Source: DATARH01 sp963746885 (GTDB lineage: Bacteria > Pseudomonadota > Alphaproteobacteria > ATCC43930 > CGMCC-115725). From it: 64,000 nt of DNA. The stretch lies in assembly GCA_963746885.1 (NCBI GenBank), contig CAVVDM010000010.1, positions 1 through 64,000 of the forward strand. Direction: 5' to 3'. The notes under the pieces were generated by a model. It saw only the letters and a program-made list of their open reading frames with translations, had not been told where the DNA came from and did no database searches. Below are positions 20,153-30,000 of this stretch, piece by piece. Position numbers and translations under genes: made by a program. Each line of letters begins with the position of its first letter. The first letter of the stretch is position 1.

Positions 20153-20198
20153 AATCGGCATCAACTTGCGTGCAGCCCTTCGGTTTGCCAAGCGTGCG

Positions 20199-21161
20199 AT
20201 GAACGATCTGATCGCCGACGAGCCGCTTGCCGCGTCCGAGCGCGGGACGGGCGAATCTGTGCTCGACCCGAGCGACATTCATCGCGGCGACTGGGTCGAG
20301 CGGTTTCTGCCCCTCTGGGCCGAACCTTATGCGCGCCTCGCCCGGCTCGACCGCCCGATCGGCACGTGGCTCCTGCTGTTTCCCGCCTGGTGGGGCATCG
20401 CGCTGGCATCCCCGGGCTGGCCCGATCCGACGCTGCTGCTGTTGTTTGCGTTGGGAGCGGTGGCGATGCGTGGTGCCGGCTGCACCCTCAACGACATCGC
20501 CGACCGCGAGTATGACGGCAAGGTCGCGCGCACCCGCTTGCGGCCATTGCCGAGCGGCCGGGTGAGCGTCGCGCAGGCCGTCCTTTTCATGGCGGCGCAG
20601 CTGGCGATCGGCGCCGCCGTGCTGTTCAGCCTCAATGGGACCAGCATCGCGCTCGGCGTCGCCGTGCTCGGACTGATCGCCACCTACCCGTTCATGAAGC
20701 GGATCACCTATTGGCCGCAGCTGTTTCTCGGGCTCAACTTCAACTGGGGCGCGCTGATCGGCTGGGCTGCGGTGAGCGGCGCGCTCGGCTGGCCGCCCGT
20801 GCTGCTCTATGGCGGCGGGATCTGCTGGACCCTCGGCTACGACACGATCTACGCCCATCAGGACAAGGAGGACGACGCGCGGATCGGCGTCAAATCCTCG
20901 GCCCTGGCGCTGGGCGGCCGGACGCGGCCGTTCCTCTTTGCGGCCTACGGCGCCGCAACGCTGCTGTGGGGCATATCCGGCGCGACGGCAGGTCTCGGCG
21001 CCGCTTTCTACCTCGCGCTCGCCGCCGCTGCCGTGCAGCTCTTGTGGCAGGCGGCGCGGGTCGATACCGAGGATGCCGCCGACTGCCTCGCCAAGTTCCG
21101 TTCCAACCGCCTCGTCGGCTGGCTGTTGCTGGCCGGCATCGCCGTCGGTCATTTCACCTGA
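20199..21161 (+). CDS. ubiA: 4-hydroxybenzoate polyprenyltransferase UbiA
   Basis: A membrane prenyltransferase that attaches the polyprenyl tail to 4-hydroxybenzoate in ubiquinone synthesis. The ATG at 20199 gives 320 residues. Both aspartate-rich motifs that bind Mg-diphosphate are visible, NDIADREYDGKVARTRLRP in the first loop and YDTIYAHQDKEDD in the second. About eight hydrophobic segments follow the expected pattern, and KRITYWPQLFLGLNFNWG is typical. UbiD, acting on the prenylated product, is encoded 1.9 kb downstream on the same strand. Confidence 0.94.
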   Translation: MNDLIADEPLAASERGTGESVLDPSDIHRGDWVERFLPLWAEPYARLARLDRPIGTWLLLFPAWWGIALASPGWPDPTLLLLFALGAVAMRGAGCTLNDIADREYDGKVARTRLRPLPSGRVSVAQAVLFMAAQLAIGAAVLFSLNGTSIALGVAVLGLIATYPFMKRITYWPQLFLGLNFNWGALIGWAAVSGALGWPPVLLYGGGICWTLGYDTIYAHQDKEDDARIGVKSSALALGGRTRPFLFAAYGAATLLWGISGATAGLGAAFYLALAAAAVQLLWQAARVDTEDAADCLAKFRSNRLVGWLLLAGIAVGHFT

Positions 21162-21170
21162 CGGTCGCCC

Positions 21171-21817
21171 GTGGATCCGGAAACCTTCGTCCGCCGCAAC
21201 ACCGCGATCGCGCGACCGCCGCTGGTGCCCGAGATTGCGCTGTACCTCGCCACCGAGGTTACCCCGATCTGGCAGGCGACCGAGGAATCGCTGGCCCGCT
21301 TCGGCACGCCGCCGCCGTACTGGGCCTTCGCCTGGGCCGGCGGCCAGGCCCTGGCGCGATACCTGCTCGACCACCCGGACACCGTCGCCGGGCATGAGGT
21401 GCTCGATATCGGCTCCGGCTCTGGGATCGTCGCCATTGCTGCCGCGAAAGCCGGCGCTCGCCGCGTCGTCGCCGCCGAGATCGACCCTTTGCCGCCGCCG
21501 CGATCGCCCTCAACGCGCCGCTGAACGGCGTGACGGTCACGATCGAGACACGCGACCTGCTCGATCGCGCGGCCGCCGGGTGGGGTGTCGCGCTGGCCGG
21601 CGACATCTGCTACGAGGAGCCGATGTCGTCGCGCGCGATGGCCTTGCTGCGCCGTATCGCGGCGCGTGGGAGGCTGGCGTTGCTCGGCGATCCCGGCCGC
21701 GCCTACCTGCCGCGCTCCGGTCTCGTCGAGCTGGCGCGCTACGAGGTGCCGACGAGCCGTGAACTGGAGGACCGCGAGGCGCGCGAGGGCGTGGTGTGGG
21801 AGGTTTTGCCGGAATGA
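21171..21817 (+). CDS. ETF-beta lysine methyltransferase-like protein, METTL20 type (one frameshift)
   Basis: Class I SAM-dependent methyltransferase of the family containing mitochondrial METTL20 and its alphaproteobacterial homologue, which methylates lysines of the electron transfer flavoprotein beta subunit. Seen are IARPPLVPEIALYLA, PPPYWAFAWAGGQALARY, the SAM loop VLDIGSGSGIVAIAAA, LAGDICYEEPM and VPTSRELEDREAREG. It starts with GTG at 21171, 9 bases after ubiA. The frame breaks at the CCC run 21485-21487; one extra C restores AEIDPFAAAAIALNAPLNG and a 215-residue protein. The break is therefore probably a sequence error. Confidence 0.83.
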
Positions 21818-21837
21818 CGGCATGACGGGAGGATCGG

Positions 21838-23027
21838 CTGGCCCGCCATAAGAGCATCGTCGTCGCGGCACTCGGGACGACCCAGACCCTGGCCTGGGCG
21901 TCGAGCTATTACCTGCCGGCGATCCTCGGCGCGCCGATCGCTGCCGCGCTGGGGATATCGGCCGAGCCTCTTTTTCGGCATCTTCTCGGCATCGCTGCTT
22001 CTCGGCGCGGCGATCAGCCCGTGGGTCGGGCGGCTGATCGACCAGCATGGCGGGCGCGCCGTGCTGACGGTCTCGAACGCGGTGATTGCGGCGGGCCTCA
22101 CGCTGCTCGGTGTGTCGCAGGGGGTGGTCGAGCCTGACGGGCGCGTGGCTGGTGCTCGGCATCGGCATGGCGTTCGGCCTCTACGACCCGGCCTTCGCGA
22201 CGCTGACCCGGCTCTACGGCGTTGCGGCGCGCGCTCCGATTACCGGCATCACGCTGATCGCCGGGTTCGCCAGCACCATCGGCTGGCCGGCGTCGGCCTG
22301 GTTCGAACACGCTTTCGGCTGGCGCGAGGCGTGCCTGATCTGGGCCGGCCTCAACTTGTGTCTGGCGCTGCCGCTCAACTGGCTCGTGATCCCGCCGGCG
22401 TTGCCGCTGCCTGCCACCGGACAGCAGCGGCGCGACGCCAGCGAGGCGCCGCCACCGCCGCGCGGTGCGATGCCTATCCTCGCTTTCTATTTTTGTGCGA
22501 CCGCCTTTGTGACCGGCGCGATGGCGGCGCATCTGCCGCGCTTTCTCGAGGCAGCCGGCGCGACCCCGACCGCGGCGATCGCCGCCGGCGCGCTGGTGGG
22601 ACCGGCGCAGGTCGCGGCGCGGCTTGTCGAGTTCGGCCTGTTGCGCGCGATCCATCCGGTGTGGTCGGGCCGGATCGCGGCGATCATGCACCCGCTCGGC
22701 GCCGCTGTCCTGGGGCTGCTCGGCCCCGCCGGCGTCGCGTTGTTCGCGCTGTTGCATGGCGCTGGCAACGGCATGGTGACGATCGCCCGCGGCACGCTGC
22801 CGCTGGCGATTTTCGGTCCGGTCGGGTACGGGCTGCGCACCGGCATCCTGGCCGCGCCGTCGCGGGTGACGCTGTCGGCGGCGCCGTTTGTGTTCGGCGT
22901 GCTGCTCGACCGGTTCGGCGCGTCCGCCGTGCTGCTGACCGCCGGCTTCAGCCTTGCCGCCTTCGCCTCGCTGCTGCTGCTGCGGCCGGGCGCTGCCGCT
23001 GCGGTGGCGCCGGCCGCGAGCGACTGA
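21838..23027 (+). CDS. MFS transporter (two frameshifts, start unclear)
   Basis: Twelve-helix major facilitator carrier of unknown substrate, about 395 residues after repair. Reading begins near 21838 (ARHKSIVVAALGTTQTLAW), changes frame at the GG at 21960-21961 (restored ISPSLFFGIFSASLLLG) and again at the CC at 22133-22134 (restored LTGAWLVLGIGMAFGLYDPA). The rest is open to 23027, with GFASTIGWPASAWFEHAFGW, GALVGPAQVAARLVEF and LLDRFGASAVLL. No ATG, GTG or TTG start exists in the first frame after the stop at 21823; only CTG at 21838, just behind GGGAGG, fits, so another error may hide the true start. Confidence 0.78.
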
Positions 23028-23063
23028 TCGCCAACGGCGATGCGTGCGCCTATATAGCCGGTC

Positions 23064-24569
23064 ATGCCTTACGCCAGCCTGCGCGACTTCATGGCCCGTC
23101 TCGAAACATCGGGGCGGCTCGCGCGGGTTGCGGCGCCGGTGTCGCCATTCCTCGAAATGACCGAGATCCAAACACGCCTGTTGGCGGAAGGTGGTCCCGC
23201 CGTGCTGTTCGAGAACGTCGCGCGCGACGGTGCAGGAATAGCGATGCCGGTGCTGGTCAATCTGTTCGGCACGGTCGAGCGGGTCGCCTGGGGCATGGAC
23301 CGCGAGCCGGGCGAACTGCGCGAGATCGGCCATACCCTCGCCTTCCTGAAGCAGCCGGAGCCGCCGGGCGGCTGGCGCGAAGCGCTCGACCTGCTGCCTC
23401 TGCTGAAGACCGTGATGGCGATGCGGCCGCGCACCGTTAGCGCCGCGCCATGCCAGGAGATCGTGCTGCGCGGCGGCGACATCGACCTCGGGCTGTTGCC
23501 GATCCAGACCTGCTGGCCGGACGAGCCGGCGCCGCTGATCACGTGGCCGCTGGTGGTCACGAAAGGTCCCGGCACGGCGCGCGAGGACGGCTTCAACCTC
23601 GGCATCTACCGCATGCAGGTGACCGGCCGCGACACGACGCTGATGCGCTGGCTACGGCACCGCGGCGGCGCCCAGCATCACCAGCGCTGGCGCGCCGCCA
23701 AGCGCGAGCCGCTGCCGGCGGCGGTGGTGATCGGCGCCGATCCGGGCACGATCATCGCCGCGGTGACGCCGGTGCCCGACACGTTGTCCGAATACCAGTT
23801 CGCCGGCCTCTTGCGCGGCAAGCGGCTCGATCTCGTCGATTGCCGGACGGTGCCGCTCAAGGTGCCGGCCGAGGCCGAGATCGTGCTGGAAGGCCATGTG
23901 TCGCTCGACGAGTACGGCGACGAAGGGCCTTACGGCGACCACACGGGCTATTACAATGCGGTCGAGCAATTCCCGGTGTTCCGCATCTCGGCGATGACGA
24001 TGCGGCGTAACCCGATCTATCTCTCGACCTTCACCGGCCGCCCGCCGGACGAGCCGTCGGTGCTCGGCGAGGCGCTCAACGAGGTGTTCATCCCGCTGTT
24101 GCAGCAGCAATTCCCCGAGATCGTCGATTTCTGGCTGCCGTCGGAGGGCTGCTCCTACCGCATCGCGGTTGTGTCGATCCGCAAGAGCTATCCCGGCCAC
24201 GCCAAGCGAGTGATGATGGGGATCTGGTCGTTCCTGCGGCAGTTCATGTACACGAAATTCGTCATCGTCGTGGACGACGACATCGATGCGCGCGACTGGA
24301 AGGACGTGATGTGGGCGATCTCGACCCGCATGGACCCGGTGCGCGACACGGTGCTGATGGAGAACACGCCGATCGACTATCTCGATTTCGCCTCGCCCGC
24401 ATCGGGGCTCGGCGGCAAGATCGGCCTCGACGCGACCAACAAGTTGCCGCCGGAGACAAGGCGCGACTGGGGCCGCCCGATCCGCATGGCGGAGGACATC
24501 GTCAACACGGTCACCGGCAAATGGGCCGATTACGGCCTGCCGGGCAGCGGCAAACCGATCTGGAAATGA
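23064..24569 (+). CDS. ubiD: UbiD family decarboxylase
   Basis: A 501-residue prenyl-FMN-dependent decarboxylase; the best match of context and length is 3-polyprenyl-4-hydroxybenzoate decarboxylase of ubiquinone synthesis. Seen are RDFMARLETSGRL, NLGIYRMQVTG with the Arg that contacts the cofactor phosphate, EGHVSLDEYGDEGPYGDHTG with the metal and catalytic acidic residues, and IKNxxPGHAK-like KSYPGHAKRVMMGIWSFLR. The C-terminal part (KLPPETRRDWGRPI) is complete. It lies 36 bases after the MFS gene. The UbiX partner that makes the cofactor is not in the window. Confidence 0.9.
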   Translation: MPYASLRDFMARLETSGRLARVAAPVSPFLEMTEIQTRLLAEGGPAVLFENVARDGAGIAMPVLVNLFGTVERVAWGMDREPGELREIGHTLAFLKQPEPPGGWREALDLLPLLKTVMAMRPRTVSAAPCQEIVLRGGDIDLGLLPIQTCWPDEPAPLITWPLVVTKGPGTAREDGFNLGIYRMQVTGRDTTLMRWLRHRGGAQHHQRWRAAKREPLPAAVVIGADPGTIIAAVTPVPDTLSEYQFAGLLRGKRLDLVDCRTVPLKVPAEAEIVLEGHVSLDEYGDEGPYGDHTGYYNAVEQFPVFRISAMTMRRNPIYLSTFTGRPPDEPSVLGEALNEVFIPLLQQQFPEIVDFWLPSEGCSYRIAVVSIRKSYPGHAKRVMMGIWSFLRQFMYTKFVIVVDDDIDARDWKDVMWAISTRMDPVRDTVLMENTPIDYLDFASPASGLGGKIGLDATNKLPPETRRDWGRPIRMAEDIVNTVTGKWADYGLPGSGKPIWK

Positions 24570-24606
24570 CCCAGACTATTGGCGGATTGCTCTTATAGGG
24601 ACAGCG

Positions 24607-25968
24607 ATGACTGACCGGAAAATCGACAAGTCAACGGCAAACGACATCGACTTGCTGCAGGATCTCGTGGCGCGCGCCCGGAAAGCCGGCGCCGATGCCG
24701 CCGACGCCGTGCTGTTTGAGGGCGTCTCGTTGTCGCATGCCCGGCGGCTCGGCAAGACCGAGAAGCTCGAGCGCTCGGAAAGCCAGGATCTCGGCTTGCG
24801 GGTGCTGATCGGCAAGCAGCAGGCGATCGTGTCGTCGAGCGACCGCTCGCCGAAAATGCTTGCCGAGCTGGTCGAGCGCACCTTGGCGATGGCGCGCGCG
24901 GTGCCCGAGGACCCGTTCTGCGGGCTCGCCGACCCGGGCGAGATTGCGCATGACTGGCCGCAACTCGACATGCTCGACCCCGACGAGCCGAGCGCCGAGA
25001 CGTTGATCGAGCGGGCGCGCGCGGCCGAGGAGGCGGCGCTGGCGGTCGCGGGCGTCACCAACAGCGAGGGGGCGGAAGCCGGCTGGGGTCGCTCGCGCAT
25101 CGCGCTGGTCGCCTCGAACGGCTTCGCCGGCGGCTATGCCGGGTCGAGCCACGGGGTCAGCGTCTCGGTGATCGGCGGCTCCGGCACGCAGATGGAGCGC
25201 GACTACGATTTCACCAGCGCGGTCTATGCCAGCGACCTGCGCGCGCCGGAAGAAATCGGCCGCAGCGCCGGCGAGCGCGCCGTCAAGCGGCTCGGGGCGC
25301 GCAAGATGCCGACCGGCCGGGTCTCCGTCGTGTTCGACCCGCGGGTCGCGCGTGGCTTCATCTCGCACCTGCTCGGCGCGATCTCCGGCCCGTCGATCGC
25401 CCGCGGCACCAGCTTCCTGAAGGATAAGCTCGGCCAGCGCATCTTTCCCGAGGCGATCACGCTGACCGAGGACCCGCACCGGCAGCGCGGCCATCGCTCG
25501 AAGCCGTTCGACGGCGAGGGCCTGCCCAACCGGCGCCGCGCGCTGATCGACCAGGGGGTGCTGACGACCTGGCTCCTGGACCTGCGCTCGGCCCGCCAGC
25601 TCGGCCTCACATCGACCGGGCACGCGGCGCGCGGCACCGCCTCGCCGCCGGCGCCGTCGGCCACCAACATCTGGATCGAGCCCGGCACCCAGACCCCGGC
25701 CGAGCTGATGGCCGACATCAAGAGCGGTTTCTATGTGACTGAGCTGATGGGAATGGGGGTCAACGGCATCACCGGCGACTACAGCCGCGGCGCCGCCGGG
25801 TTCTGGATCGAGAACGGCGCGCTCGCCTTTCCGGTCAGCGAGATGACGGTCGCCGGCAACCTCAACGACATGTTCGCCCGGCTGGTCGCCGCCAACGACC
25901 TCGAATTCCGCGTCGGCGCCGATTCGCCGACGCTGCGCATCGATGATCTGACCGTCGCCGGGGCTTAA
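24607..25968 (+). CDS. pmbA: TldE/PmbA metalloprotease-family protein
   Basis: A 453-residue protein of the TldD/PmbA family. With TldD it forms a heteromeric metalloprotease that trims unfolded or modified peptides; the zinc site lies in TldD, so PmbA has no HExxxH, and none is seen here. Family landmarks are DAADAVLFEG, SLGLRVLIGK-like DLGLRVLIGKQQA, SSDRSPKMLAELVERTL, RVSVVFDPRVARGFISHLLG, LPNRRRALIDQGVLTTWLLD and GVNGITGDYSRGAAGFWIENG. It starts 37 bases after ubiD and just upstream of the lipid A block, an arrangement I recall from related alphaproteobacteria. Confidence 0.92.
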   Translation: MTDRKIDKSTANDIDLLQDLVARARKAGADAADAVLFEGVSLSHARRLGKTEKLERSESQDLGLRVLIGKQQAIVSSSDRSPKMLAELVERTLAMARAVPEDPFCGLADPGEIAHDWPQLDMLDPDEPSAETLIERARAAEEAALAVAGVTNSEGAEAGWGRSRIALVASNGFAGGYAGSSHGVSVSVIGGSGTQMERDYDFTSAVYASDLRAPEEIGRSAGERAVKRLGARKMPTGRVSVVFDPRVARGFISHLLGAISGPSIARGTSFLKDKLGQRIFPEAITLTEDPHRQRGHRSKPFDGEGLPNRRRALIDQGVLTTWLLDLRSARQLGLTSTGHAARGTASPPAPSATNIWIEPGTQTPAELMADIKSGFYVTELMGMGVNGITGDYSRGAAGFWIENGALAFPVSEMTVAGNLNDMFARLVAANDLEFRVGADSPTLRIDDLTVAGA

Positions 25969-26049
25969 CGCGACTTTTGCCGGCATGACAAGGACCTGAC
26001 CGGCCTTGCCAAGCGCGCCGCCGGCCCATAACACTGGCGGCGGGGCCTG

Positions 26050-27861
26050 ATGCGCGACAATTCACCCACTCCGCAACAAGGAGCACGCTCGCTCGTGCTG
26101 GTGCGCCGGCTGGCGCGCGACTTCATCTGGCGCCATTGGCGGCGGATCGTGCTCGCTTTCGTGTTCATGGCGCTGGCAGGCGGCGCCACGGCATTGCGCG
26201 CCTGGCTGATGCAGCCGGTGCTCGACCGCATCTTCATCGACCGCGATTCGTCGCTGCTCGTGCTGCTGGCCGGTGCCGCGCTGCTGCTCGCGCTGGTCAA
26301 GGGTGGTGCGGATTACGCCGAGACCATCCTGATGTCGCGGGTCGGCCAGCGCGTCATTACCGACGTCCAGACCGCACTGTTCGCCCGCCTTGTTCGCGCC
26401 GATCTCGCCTATTTCAACGCGCACCCGAGCGGCATCCTGATCTCGCGCCTGATGAACGACGTGTGGCTGTTGCGCAGCGCCGCCGCCAATGTCTTGACCG
26501 GGATCGGCCGCAACGCCGTGACGGTGGTGTTCCTCGTCGGCGTCATGTTCTACCAGGATTGGGCATTGGCGCTGGTCGCGTTCTTCGCGTTTCCGGCGGC
26601 GATCCGGCCGATCGTCGGGATCGGCCGGCGCATGCGCCGGGTGTCGGTCAATACCCAGGTCGAGATGGGCCAGTTGACCACCCTGTTGAATCAGAACTTC
26701 CAGGGCGCGCGCCACGTCAAGGCCTACGGCATGGAGGACTACGAGGAGCGGCGCGCCGCTTCGCTGTTCGAGCGCATCTACCGGCTGGTCGACCGCGCCA
26801 ACCGCACCCGCTCGCGCGCCGGGCCGATCATGGAGGCGCTGGGCGGCGCGGCGATCGCGATGGTGATCTTCTACGGCGGCCATCAGGTCATCGCCGGCGC
26901 GCGCTCTCCGGGCGCGTTCTTTTCGTTCATCACGGCGCTCCTCCTCGCCTATCAGCCGGTCAAGAGCCTCGCCACGCTCAACGCCTCGCTGCAGGAGGGC
27001 CTGGCGGCGGCGCAACGCGTTTTCGATGTGCTCGACATCGAGCCCACGATCCGCGACCGGCCCAGCGCCGGCGCATTGCAGATCCGCGGCGGCGAGGTGC
27101 GGTTCGACCATGTGCGCTTCGGCTACCATTCCGGCACCGTGGCGCTTGACGACATCTCGCTGACGGTCCCGGCCGGCAGCACGGTCGCGCTGGTCGGCCC
27201 GTCCGGCGCCGGCAAGTCGACGATGCTGAACCTGATCCCGCGCTTTTACGATGTCGATGGCGGCGCCATCGCGATCGACAGCCAGGAGGTCGGCGCGGTC
27301 ACCCTCGCCTCGCTGCGCGGCGCGATCGCATTGGTGTCTCAGGAGGTCAGCCTGTTCGACGACACGGTGCGCGCCAACATCGCCTATGGCCGTTTTGACG
27401 CGCCGCAGCACGAGATCGAGGCAGCAGCGGAGGCGGCCGCCGCCGACCGCTTCATTCGCGAATTGCCGCAGGGCTACGACACGCTGGTCGGCGAGCATGG
27501 CGTCCGCCTATCGGGCGGGCAGCGCCAGCGCCTTGCGATCGCCCGCGCGATGCTGAAGGACGCGCCGATCCTGCTGCTCGACGAGGCGACCTCGGCGCTT
27601 GACAGCGAGAGTGAGCGGCAGGTCCAGGCGGCGCTGCGCAGCCTGATGCACGGGCGCACGACGGTGGTCATCGCGCACCGCCTGTCGACGATCATCGGCG
27701 CCGACCTGATCTGCGTCATGGATCGCGGGCGCATCGTCGAGACCGGCAAGCACGGCCAGTTGCTCGCTAGGGGCGGTCTCTATGCGCGGCTGTACGAAAC
27801 CCAGTTTGCCGCGGAGGGCGAGGCTGCGCCGCTCGCTTCGGCGGGGGCGTCCGGGGCATGA
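26050..27861 (+). CDS. msbA: MsbA-type lipid A exporter (ABC transporter, fused TMD-NBD)
   Basis: A 603-residue half-transporter predicted to flip lipid A-core across the inner membrane as a homodimer. Six membrane segments occupy about residues 25-320 (FVFMALAGGATALRAWLMQP, LLVLLAGAALLLALV). The nucleotide-binding domain has Walker A GPSGAGKST, Q-loop VSQEVSLFD, signature RLSGGQRQRLAIARA, Walker B ILLLDEATSALD and the switch His in VIAHRLST. Four genes of Kdo/lipid A assembly follow with overlapping ends, which supports MsbA over a drug exporter. The DUF374 gene overlaps its stop as ATGA. Confidence 0.9.
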   Translation: MRDNSPTPQQGARSLVLVRRLARDFIWRHWRRIVLAFVFMALAGGATALRAWLMQPVLDRIFIDRDSSLLVLLAGAALLLALVKGGADYAETILMSRVGQRVITDVQTALFARLVRADLAYFNAHPSGILISRLMNDVWLLRSAAANVLTGIGRNAVTVVFLVGVMFYQDWALALVAFFAFPAAIRPIVGIGRRMRRVSVNTQVEMGQLTTLLNQNFQGARHVKAYGMEDYEERRAASLFERIYRLVDRANRTRSRAGPIMEALGGAAIAMVIFYGGHQVIAGARSPGAFFSFITALLLAYQPVKSLATLNASLQEGLAAAQRVFDVLDIEPTIRDRPSAGALQIRGGEVRFDHVRFGYHSGTVALDDISLTVPAGSTVALVGPSGAGKSTMLNLIPRFYDVDGGAIAIDSQEVGAVTLASLRGAIALVSQEVSLFDDTVRANIAYGRFDAPQHEIEAAAEAAAADRFIRELPQGYDTLVGEHGVRLSGGQRQRLAIARAMLKDAPILLLDEATSALDSESERQVQAALRSLMHGRTTVVIAHRLSTIIGADLICVMDRGRIVETGKHGQLLARGGLYARLYETQFAAEGEAAPLASAGASGA

Positions 27862-28619
27862 AGGCGCCGAGCCGCTGGGGACGGCGCCTCCTGCGCGGCG
27901 ATCGGCTGCGCCATCTGGTGTGCTGGCTGATCCACCTCTATATCCGTTTCGTCTATCTGACCAATCGCTGGACGGTCGAGGGTGGCGAGGTGCCACGCCA
28001 TCTGCGGGCGGAGGATCGCAGCTTTATCGTTGCCTTCTGGCATGGCCGCCTGCTGATGATTCCGATGGCTTGGCAGCGCCTCGCGCCGATGCACATGTTG
28101 ATTTCCGCGCACCGCGACGGCCGAATCATCGCCGACGCGGTCACCCATTTCGGGGTGCATTCGATCGCCGGCTCGACCCGACGCGGCGGTTCGGCGGCAC
28201 TGCGCACGATGCTCAAGCGCCTCGAAGCCGGCGAGTGCGTCGGCATCACGCCGGACGGGCCGCGCGGGCCGGCGACGGCGGCGAGCAGCGGCATCGTCAA
28301 CCTTGCCCGCCTTGCCGGGGTGCCGATCGTGCCGGTGGTCTTCGCCACCAGCCGGCGCCGGGTGCTGCGCAGTTGGGACCGCTTTCATCTCGCCTTGCCG
28401 TTCGGCCGGGGCGTGTTTGTGTGGGGCGAGCCGATCGAGGTCGCCCGCGATCTTGACGCCGGGGGGCTCGAAAGCGCGCGGCAATTGGTCGAAAGCCGGA
28501 TGAACGAGGCGGCGGCGGAAGCCGATCGCCGCGTCGGGCACGGATCGTCGACGGCCGTGGCGGCCGCCCGTTTCAGCGTCGTTCGTGGCCGGGGCAAGCC
28601 CGGGCATGAGCGGAACTGA
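27858..28619 (+). CDS. DUF374 lysophospholipid acyltransferase-like protein
   Basis: A 253-residue protein of the DUF374 family, related to PlsC/LPLAT acyltransferases. An N-terminal hydrophobic segment (LVCWLIHLYIRFVYL) is followed by FIVAFWHGRLLMIPMAWQ, SAHRDGRIIADAVTHFGV, STRRGGSAALRTML and GITPDGPRGP, with the FWHGR and TPDGPRGP signatures of the family. It overlaps msbA by 4 bases and waaA by about 14, so it belongs to the lipid A/Kdo operon. Its acyl acceptor is not known; a step in lipid A or core modification is inferred from position. Confidence 0.85.
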   Translation: MKAPSRWGRRLLRGDRLRHLVCWLIHLYIRFVYLTNRWTVEGGEVPRHLRAEDRSFIVAFWHGRLLMIPMAWQRLAPMHMLISAHRDGRIIADAVTHFGVHSIAGSTRRGGSAALRTMLKRLEAGECVGITPDGPRGPATAASSGIVNLARLAGVPIVPVVFATSRRRVLRSWDRFHLALPFGRGVFVWGEPIEVARDLDAGGLESARQLVESRMNEAAAEADRRVGHGSSTAVAAARFSVVRGRGKPGHERN

Positions 28620-30000
28620 AGCGCCGCGGGCAACGCCGATGCCGCCGCTCTGGCCCAGCCTCTATCGCGCCCTTACCGCCGCCGCGGCGCCGCTGGTGCG
28701 GCTCTATCTCGACCTGCGCTGTCGGCGCGGCAAGGAGGACCGCGCGCGGCTCGGCGAGCGCTTCGGCATTGCGGGAGCGCCGCGTCCGCTGGGCCCGCTC
28801 GTTTGGGTCCATGCGGCAAGCATCGGCGAGGCGGTCTCGGTCATCGCGCTGGCCGAGCGGATCCTGGCGGCGCGGCCGGGTATCGAATTGCTGATGACGA
28901 CCGGCACCGTGGCGTCGGCGCAGCTGCTTGCCGGCCGCCTGCCGCCGCATGCCCGTCACCAGTTCGTCCCGGTCGACCTGCGGGGCGCAGTCGAGCGCTT
29001 TCTCGACCATTGGCACCCGGATCTGGCGATCTGGGTCGAGTCCGAGCTGTGGCCCAACCTCGTGCTGGCAACCCGCCGGCGGGACATTCCGATGGTGCTG
29101 GCGAACGGTCGGCTGTCGGCCGGCTCGCTGGCGCGCTGGCGAACCCTGCCCGGCTTGGCGCGGCCGGTGATGCGCGCCTTCGCGCTGTGCCTCGCCCAGG
29201 ATGCCGAGCAGGCAGCCCGTCTGACCGAACTCGGCGCCAGCGCCGTAGCGAGCGTCGGCGATCTCAAGGCCGCAGCCGCGCCGCTAGCCGCCGATCCGGC
29301 CGCCCTGGCGGAGTTGCGCTGCGACATCGGCGCGCGGCCGATCTGGCTCGCTGCGAGCACCCATGCCGGTGAGGAGGAGATTGCAGCCAGCGTGCACGCC
29401 ATCGTCGCACGCGCTTATCCCGGGCTGCTGACGATCGTTGCGCCCCGGCATCCGGTGCGGGCGCCGGGCATCGCCGCGATGATCGAGGCGCGCGGCCTGC
29501 GCGTCGCCCGGCGCAGCCTCGGCGAGGCGATCGCCGACGATACCGACATCTACCTGGCCGACACGCTTGGCGAACTCGGCCTGTTCTTCCGGCTCGCCGG
29601 CATCGCCTTGATTGGCGGCTCGCTGGTTGCGAAGGGCGGCCATAACCCGTTCGAGGCGGCGCGGCTCGATTGCGTCATCCTGCATGGTCCCGACATGACG
29701 AACTGCGCGGCGATGGCGGGCGCTCTCGACGCCGCCGGCGCGGCGCTGACCGTTGCCGACGCGGCGAGCCTTGCCGGAGCGGTGGCGCGGCTGCTTGGTG
29801 ACCCGGCCGAGTGTGACCGGCGTTCCGGCGCGGCGCTAACAGTCGCCGCGGCCGGAAGCGTCGCACTCGATGCCGTGCTGGAGCGCCTCGCGCCGTGGCT
29901 CGATGCGCTCGCGCCGATCGCGAACGAGGCGCCGGCCGCGCCGTGCTCGCACCGACGTGCGGCGACAGGCGCGGCCATGGGCGCCAATGCGCGCCCCTGA
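28606..30000 (+). CDS. waaA: 3-deoxy-D-manno-octulosonic acid transferase WaaA (KdtA)
   Basis: A membrane-anchored GT30 glycosyltransferase that adds Kdo from CMP-Kdo to lipid IVA. The ATG at 28606 overlaps the upstream gene; an upstream GTG at 28585 and an ATG at 28639 are alternatives. Length is about 464 residues. Motifs are RFGIAGAPRP, WVHAASIGEAVSV, LMTTGTVASAQLLA, HWHPDLAIWVESELWPN, GLRVAR-type donor-domain segments, IYLADTLGELGLFF and SLVAKGGHNPFEAA. The C-terminal tail past about residue 430 is low-complexity Ala/Arg. The start of lpxK overlaps its 3' end by 14 bases. Confidence 0.92.
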   Translation: MSGTEAPRATPMPPLWPSLYRALTAAAAPLVRLYLDLRCRRGKEDRARLGERFGIAGAPRPLGPLVWVHAASIGEAVSVIALAERILAARPGIELLMTTGTVASAQLLAGRLPPHARHQFVPVDLRGAVERFLDHWHPDLAIWVESELWPNLVLATRRRDIPMVLANGRLSAGSLARWRTLPGLARPVMRAFALCLAQDAEQAARLTELGASAVASVGDLKAAAAPLAADPAALAELRCDIGARPIWLAASTHAGEEEIAASVHAIVARAYPGLLTIVAPRHPVRAPGIAAMIEARGLRVARRSLGEAIADDTDIYLADTLGELGLFFRLAGIALIGGSLVAKGGHNPFEAARLDCVILHGPDMTNCAAMAGALDAAGAALTVADAASLAGAVARLLGDPAECDRRSGAALTVAAAGSVALDAVLERLAPWLDALAPIANEAPAAPCSHRRAATGAAMGANARP